Shown: positions 36,236-40,022 of the stretch, in pieces
Position numbering within the stretch: the first letter of the stretch is position 1
How the letters are laid out: each line of letters starts with the position of its first letter
Assembly (NCBI GenBank): GCA_002104895.1
Contig: MCFG01000052.1
Coordinates: 195,001 to 235,022, forward strand
Source of the DNA: Anaeromyces robustus
Lineage: Eukaryota; Neocallimastigomycota; Neocallimastigomycetes; Neocallimastigales; Neocallimastigaceae
Direction of reading: 5' to 3'
DNA: 40,022 nucleotides
The notes under the pieces: generated by a model
The model's input: the letters and a program-made list of their open reading frames with translations, nothing else
What the model was told of the DNA's origin: nothing
Database searches by the model: none
Position numbers and translations under genes: made by a program

Positions 36236-36267
36236 AAATAAAACAAAATAAAATAAAATAAAATAAA
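36154..36267. repeat. (AAAT)~21 array followed by (AAAAT)n
   Basis: About 83 nt of pure AAAT units, then roughly 30 nt of AAAAT-type units (36237-36267). Confidence 0.95.
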
Positions 36268-36807
36268 AGTATGACAGTTGAAGTGACTTAAAACTGCAAA
36301 TAAAAACAATTATTTTACTAACCGTTGAATATGTTTACTACCATATGTTATATATGTTATAAATAATTATTAATTATTAATAATTTTTATTATTAATTTA
36401 TTTTATTTTATTTTATTTTTTATTTTATAATATATAAAAGATAAAAATAGCATGTAGAATAGAAAGTGATAGAAATAAAATAAAATAAAAAAACAAAATA
36501 GAAATAGACTAAATATAAAAATCATATTTATCTTTTTTTATTATTGTTAATTAAAAATGTGGATATTTATTTATTAAAATATTATTTATTTATTCATTTA
36601 TTTATTAAATAACTTTTTTTTTTAATATATTAAATTAAATTAATTAAAAAAAAAAAATACACAAAAAAAAGTTATTCCTTACTATGCTTATATATATTAT
36701 TATTTATTATATTTTTAATAATAAATAATAATATTTTAATAATAATATAATTTTTTTTTTTTTATAAATAATTATAAAAGTATTATTGTATTATATAGTT
36801 GAAAAAA

Positions 36808-36967
36808 CAAAAAGAAGAAAAAAAATAAAGAAAAATAAAAAAAAAAAAGAAGTAAAAACAAAAAGAAGAAAAAAAATAAAGAAAAATAAAAAAAAAAGAA
36901 GTAAAAACAAAAAGAAGAAAGAAAATAAAGAAAAAATAAATAAAAAAAAAGAAGTAAAAACAAAAAA
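36808..36967 (+). repeat. Purine-rich ~50 bp minisatellite
   Basis: Three near-identical units each begin CAAAAAGAAGAAA (at 36808, 36859 and 36908), with a fourth degenerate start at 36961; spacings are 51, 49 and 53 nt. Each unit contains AATAAAGAAAAATAAA and ends AGAAGTAAAAA. The strand is almost pure A/G apart from one C and a few T per unit. The long Lys/Arg frame through it is a composition artefact. Confidence 0.85.
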
Positions 36968-37310
36968 ACAAAAAAACAAAAAAAAGGAAAATAAAAGTAT
37001 ATTAATAAAAAAGAAATTTTCTTTATTTGTATATATCATTTTTTAATAATAATAAATAATGTATATACTTTGGTATTTATATAACAAATAATTTTTTATT
37101 GAAAAACTACTTGTTAAAAAATTTTTAACAAATTAACAAACTTGTACATTATTATGTAATTAATGTACATTAATGTAAATATTAATTAATTCATCCTAAA
37201 ATAATGAAATTATTTTATCCGTAAAAAAATACTAATAATTTTTTTTTCTTTTTCCAAATTGTACAAACAATAGTCAAAATTCAATTTTTTTTATTTATAA
37301 TTATAATTAT

Positions 37311-37314
37311 AAAA

Positions 37315-37397
<83 letters not shown>
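37311..37397. repeat. (AAAT)~21 array
   Basis: About 85 nt of pure AAAT units, the second such array within 1.2 kb. Confidence 0.95.
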
Positions 37398-37399
<2 letters not shown>

Positions 37400-38488
37400 A
37401 TATAATTTATTACTGTTGTAGGTATTAATTAATAGTTAATTTATAGAAATAATTGTTAAAAATGATTTTATATAATTATGAAATTTACATATAAATATAC
37501 TATTTTAATATTTTTTTTTATTTTTGCTTCATAAGATATGATGATAGTGATGGTTATAATATTAATAATATATTGATTATATAAAAAGAAATATAATATA
37601 TTAGTAAGACATTAAAAAATAATATAAATAAAAATTAAGACATATTTATTGACAATAAAAAGGGCTAAGTCAAAAAATTTAATACAGAAATATTAATATA
37701 AAAAAAAATTCTTTTGTACATCATCATATTTGTTGATAATTTAAAATATGTGTTACCTCATATTAAGTTAATCATATACAGTAAAATTTATCAATAAAAA
37801 ATAATAATTATTATATATAAATACAAAAAAACGAAAAAAAGAAAAGTTTATAATTATATAATTAAATAATTAAATAATTTTATTAATAAAAATTCTTAAT
37901 TTTATTGTTGATTGAAGACAAAATCATCAATAAACAAAATATAAAACAAATATTCTTGTGTAAATATATTATATGAGATTAAAAATATAATAAAAGAAAA
38001 CCTTTTTTTTTTTTTTTCAATTTTTTTTTTTTTATTTATTAAAAGTAAAAAATAATATTTTTATCTAATATATCAATTATTATATATATATTTTTTATAA
38101 GAATAATAATATATATATATATATTTATAAGAATAATAATATATATATATATATTTTTATCATATATATTATATATATTATTTTAATATAAAATTATTAT
38201 TTTAATTTTTATTATATATAATTTCTAAATAAAGAAGTAAAAAAGATTAGTATATCATTAAAGAATAATTGAATTATACTACTTTTTTCTCTCTTTTCTC
38301 TTTAACTGTTATATTTTAAATTATCTTTATTATTTTTAATTATATTTATTGTCATTAACTATATTAATCCTATTATTATTAATGAAATAATACTATCAAA
38401 CAAAATTTTTTAATGCATTCTTCCAATAATTACTATTAAGACATTATCTTTATATAAGAAACTATTTAATAAAATAATAATAATATAT

Positions 38489-38519
<31 letters not shown>

Positions 38520-39148
38520 TTTGAATATGAATAATTGAAATATATATAATTATTATATTTTAATTTTTTTTTTTATTTTATTTTTATTTTAATTTAATTG
38601 ATTCATAATAAATTAGTTTGATTTTTAAATGAAGTTATGATTGTTAATAATAATAATAATTATAATAATACTCTTTATTATAATATTATTATTAAAAAAA
38701 AAAATAAATATTATAAAATCATTGAATAATATAATAATAAATTATTACAAGAAAGAAAAAAAAAATTATAAATATATACATATATATATATATTTAAAAT
38801 AATAATACATATGAAATAGAATATATATAAATATATAAACTGTTAAATAAATAATTTTTTTTTTTTTTAATTAAATAAAATACACATATATATTTTATAA
38901 TCATATATTGTTATCTTTATATTATCTTTTCATATATATTATATTATTATTATTATTAATTATTTTTTTTCTTTTTCTTAAACAAAATTATTTTTTATTA
39001 TTAATGATTTATTATATTTTGATGATTTACTTTCTATTTGTATATATATATATTTTAATATATTATATTATATTATATTATATTACATTTATATTATAAT
39101 CTATCACTCTTTATATATATACATACAATAATATATAATTAATTTTAA

Positions 39149-40022
39149 TTAATAATGACAACAAACAACAGAACGATCATCACCTAGAAAACTCATATAT
39201 TCCATAAGTATTCTGGCCATATTTTTTAAATTATCATGATTTTTAATAATAATATCATTATATTTATTTTTAAAAGTATTATAAAATTTTATTACTCCAT
39301 CCGAAGCTAAAACAAAAAGTTTTAAATCACAATTAAGTACTGCAACTACATCAGGTTGTCTTTTTAATCCTGATGCTTTTAATTTATGTTGTGGACGGAA
39401 ATTCATTAAAAGCAGAACAAAGAAGTGAAGAGGTATCAAAAGATTCAGGTAAACGAATATGTTTTTTTTAATAATTTTTGCCATCTTTCTTGTTTTACAA
39501 TAAAAGCTCTAATACTAATCATAGGTATAAGTTAAAGGTGAAATAGTTTTTAATTCTTCTACTGTCATATTTGGTTTTTCAAATTCAAATTTAAATTTTC
39601 TTGGATCAGTAATAGCTTCTGGTACATTTTTTTTAGAAACAAGTGCTTTCATTAAAGCATCATATATTTTAACTCTTTCTTTACGATAATGTTCTATTTC
39701 ATCAATTAAAGCATTAAATATTTTTGGATCATATATACTATCTCCTATACTACCAAGTACATTCAATTTTGAAAATCCTACACGAATATCATCTGGATAA
39801 ATTTTTGATTTTACTCGTAGATCCTCTTTTTCTATTAAAGCATCCATAGGGTATTGACATTTATTATATGGTAAAGCATGAGGTTTTTCGTAATCTTTTT
39901 TCATACGTTCTAGAATATCTACTCTTGTTTTGTCTCCTGCAGCAAGAATTTGATAAGGTTCGTTTTCATCTTCCAAATATACAGAAAAGAAGATATTGGA
40001 TTCAATAATTTTATTATGTAAT
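39149..40022 (-). pseudogene. PP2C-like protein end with upstream coding sequence, frameshifted, partial
   Basis: Read on the minus strand, protein-like sequence is nearly continuous from the window edge to a stop at 39149-39151 but changes frame about three times. Segment 1 (39515..40022, continuing beyond the window) ends PNMTVEELKTISPLTYTYD and a stop; its family is not recognised. Segment 2 overlaps its end and reads SIRAFIVKQERWQKLLKK. A slip in an A8 run (about 39449-39456) leads to HIRLPESFDTSSLLCSAFNE. Another shift near 39400 leads to KLKASGLKRQPDVV, then FVLASDGVIKF and a final GDDRSVVCCHY. PDV..LASDG and the final D-D/N-x-S-V-V pattern match the C-terminal third of PP2C phosphatases. 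The normal DN pair is DD. Either the gene is dead or the assembly has homopolymer errors. Confidence 0.5.

Larger units (their letters stand above)
32909..39148. other. Gene-free repeat-rich region (6.2 kb)
   Basis: I found no credible coding exon, tRNA or rRNA. The content is homopolymers (T32 at 34620-34651, A29 at 34933-34961), AAAT arrays, a purine minisatellite, a TTTA array at about 38488-38522 and long (TA)n tracts near 38080-38160. A small hairpin-forming, less AT-rich patch lies at about 35598-35630 (TTTGTG-TTCA-CACAAG). It may hold regulatory DNA for the flanking genes, but nothing specific stands out. Confidence 0.6.

Noticed and set aside
36786-37046. 86-codon Lys/Arg-rich frame
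   Set aside because: It is entirely the A/G-rich minisatellite, and its residue composition follows the repeat.
32909-39148. Search for tRNA, rRNA, minor snRNA or coding exons
   Set aside because: No tRNA A/B box pair, no conserved snRNA motif and no protein-like frame was found by eye. A covariance-model search would be decisive.

Overview
The window comes from an extremely AT-rich eukaryotic nuclear genome. Genes have many short introns (mostly GT..AG, roughly 50-280 nt). Long (AAT)n tracts encode asparagine runs, homopolymer runs of 20-42 nt are common, and a 6.2 kb stretch has no visible gene. A PRM10/ThrE-type membrane protein and a split UBAC2/Dsc2-like gene fit a fungus. The overall style resembles anaerobic gut fungi (Neocallimastigomycota). 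That placement is inferred from style, not proven; a dictyostelid-like amoeba would show some of the same base composition. Housekeeping exons (RPL5, RPL14) are clearly more GC-rich than the rest.

Layout: (1) 1-657, minus: 5' part of an unrecognised gene. (2) 1313-2496, minus: RPL5 (uL18). It is divergent from RPL14 (eL14) at 2774-3555, plus. They share a 277 bp intergenic region with an inverted pair of CCAAT boxes and the same pyrimidine-rich, TOP-like motif in both 5' leaders. (3) 3807-8778, minus: a 19-exon VPS3/TGFBRAP1-like CORVET subunit; one of its introns looks like a textbook U12-type AT-AC intron. (4) 9658-11172, minus: a five-exon rhomboid-like/UBA membrane protein (UBAC2/Dsc2 type). 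(5) 12052-18079, plus: an eight-exon kinesin-4-type motor with a low-complexity insertion inside the motor and a (TATTT)34 repeat in an intron. (6) 19619-23459, plus: a two-exon, 1216-residue Asn-rich protein of unknown function. (7) 24.2-27.8 kb: an accessory-looking stretch with a GC-richer island of broken reading frames, a small decayed in-frame repeat, a small one-helix ORF, and a minus-strand insertion with the marks of a retroposed mRNA (poly(A), AATAAA, flanking repeats). (8) 28667-32908, minus: an intronless 1413-residue PRM10/ThrE-type transporter-like protein. (9) 32909-39148: gene-free, repeat-rich DNA. (10) 39149-40022, minus: a PP2C-like 3' end and its upstream coding sequence, split by apparent frameshifts and running off the window.

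The housekeeping genes cover translation (RPL5, RPL14), endosomal tethering (VPS3-like), ER membrane ubiquitin handling (UBAC2-like), microtubule motility (kinesin) and membrane transport (PRM10-like). They show no shared pathway, as expected of eukaryotic gene order. All exon joins were made by hand from splice signals and reading-frame continuity and have not been checked against transcripts.
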